In this document: one piece after another, positions 21,514-21,932 of the stretch
How the letters are laid out: each line of letters begins with the position of its first letter
Numbering within the stretch: position 1 is the first letter of the stretch
Assembly: GCA_013813755.1 (NCBI GenBank)
Contig: JACCRD010000079.1
Coordinates: 1-21,932, forward strand
Direction: 5' to 3'
Source: Acidobacteriota bacterium
GTDB taxonomy: Bacteria > Acidobacteriota > Blastocatellia > Pyrinomonadales > Pyrinomonadaceae
Length of the DNA: 21,932 bases
Position numbers and translations under genes: made by a program
Notes under the pieces: generated by a model
Told to the model about the DNA's origin: nothing
Seen by the model: the letters and a program-made list of their open reading frames with translations, nothing else
Database searches by the model: none

Positions 21514-21705
21514 ATTTATTGGTAATTTTAGAATATAAAAATTATTAGGTTTTCTTTTATTTGCTCAGCGAGCGAAAACTTAATTTCTAAGAGTTTAGCT
21601 TAACCACAGAAGCAACGTAAAGAAGACGAGCTGACGTCCAAGTGTTGTTCAAATATTTACAAATTATTATTCGCTCTAAATTAAACAGATCTGCAAAATA
21701 TCCAG

Positions 21706-21932
21706 ATGAAATTAATTAAATTTATTTTAAAAGCGAGCTTCATCTGTCTTTTGCTTGGCTTTTTTTCCACCGTCTGTTTGGCGAACGGTAAATGGATAAA
21801 AGTCAATTCAAAAAATTTTCAGCTGATCGGAAACGCCGAGGAAAAAGATATTCAGCAGGTCGGCGTGCAGCTCGAACAATTTCGGGAAGTATTTCGCCGT
21901 CTTTTAACGAATTATAATTTTATCTCACCTGT
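21706..21932 (+). CDS. Secreted protein, N-terminal fragment
   Basis: The reading frame opens with ATG 21706 and runs off the window after 75 codons. It starts with a signal peptide (MKLIKFILKASF, then CLLLGFFSTVCLA, likely cut after CLA before NGK). The mature start is WIKVNSKNFQLIGNAEEKDIQ and a helix VQLEQFREVFRRL. This SKNF-LIGNA-LEQFRE pattern recalls the start of acidobacterial secreted proteins that carry a peptidase-MA-like or DUF1570-type domain followed by TPRs. That is a memory-based impression; the diagnostic part lies outside the window. The 192-bp gap before it (21514-21705) holds no gene or clear repeat that I can see. Confidence 0.75.
   Translation, partial: MKLIKFILKASFICLLLGFFSTVCLANGKWIKVNSKNFQLIGNAEEKDIQQVGVQLEQFREVFRRLLTNYNFISP

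Noticed and set aside
21600..21632. AACCACAGAAGC... as a copy of the AACCACAGAG-type dispersed repeat
   Set aside because: Only a short, degenerate match and a single copy in the window; not enough to call.

Overview
The window is a mostly housekeeping stretch of a bacterial chromosome with roughly mid-40s percent GC by eye. The most likely source is an acidobacterium of the Blastocatellia/Pyrinomonadales type. This is an inference from the gene order, the many secreted TPR-type proteins, a secreted alkaline phosphatase, a BamD-like protein and a start of the acidobacterial 'KNFQLIGNA' type at the right edge. No marker in the window proves the phylum.

Layout, plus strand: the 3' end of a delta-1-pyrroline-5-carboxylate dehydrogenase; a secreted protein of unknown function; msrB; an alkaline phosphatase; fmt and rsmB (overlapping); a membrane-anchored PASTA protein; rpe; a BamD-like protein; a secreted TPR protein; a terminator; ispE; tRNA-Gln(TTG); prs; rplY (ctc); pth; rpsF-rpsR-rplI; a strong terminator; dnaB, closely followed by a YfiT/BstA-like DinB-fold protein; and an HGSNAT/NagX-like membrane protein. 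Minus strand, reading leftward from the right: an isochorismatase-family hydrolase; pcrA/uvrD, split by a one-base frameshift; and a small lipoprotein that converges on the NagX-like gene. A new secreted protein begins on the plus strand at the right edge.

The genes serve translation and replication: initiator tRNA formylation (Fmt), 16S rRNA m5C methylation (RsmB), peptidyl-tRNA recycling (Pth), ribosomal proteins L25, S6, S18 and L9, the replicative helicase DnaB, and the repair helicase PcrA. PRPP and pentose-phosphate supply (Prs, Rpe), isoprenoid synthesis (IspE) and envelope functions fill the rest. The order ispE - tRNA-Gln - prs - rplY - pth - rpsF - rpsR - rplI - dnaB is an old conserved neighbourhood. 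No phage, transposon, CRISPR or defence locus is visible.

The most unusual signal is not a gene. The window carries several short arrays phased at exactly 7 nt, with different sequence families (ACAGTTA-type, CAAAATC-type, TTTTTAA-type and GA/CC-type). Two of them fill an intergenic spacer starting on the first base after a stop codon (3225-3324 and 13222-13298), and their two halves run in opposite orientation. Three others lie inside reading frames of conserved genes (fmt, rsmB, pcrA), in frame, at linkers or termini. The same CAAAATC heptamer encodes the peptide QNPKSKI in both RsmB and PcrA. The arrays resemble the heptanucleotide STRR repeats of cyanobacteria. Nothing in the window shows how they spread.
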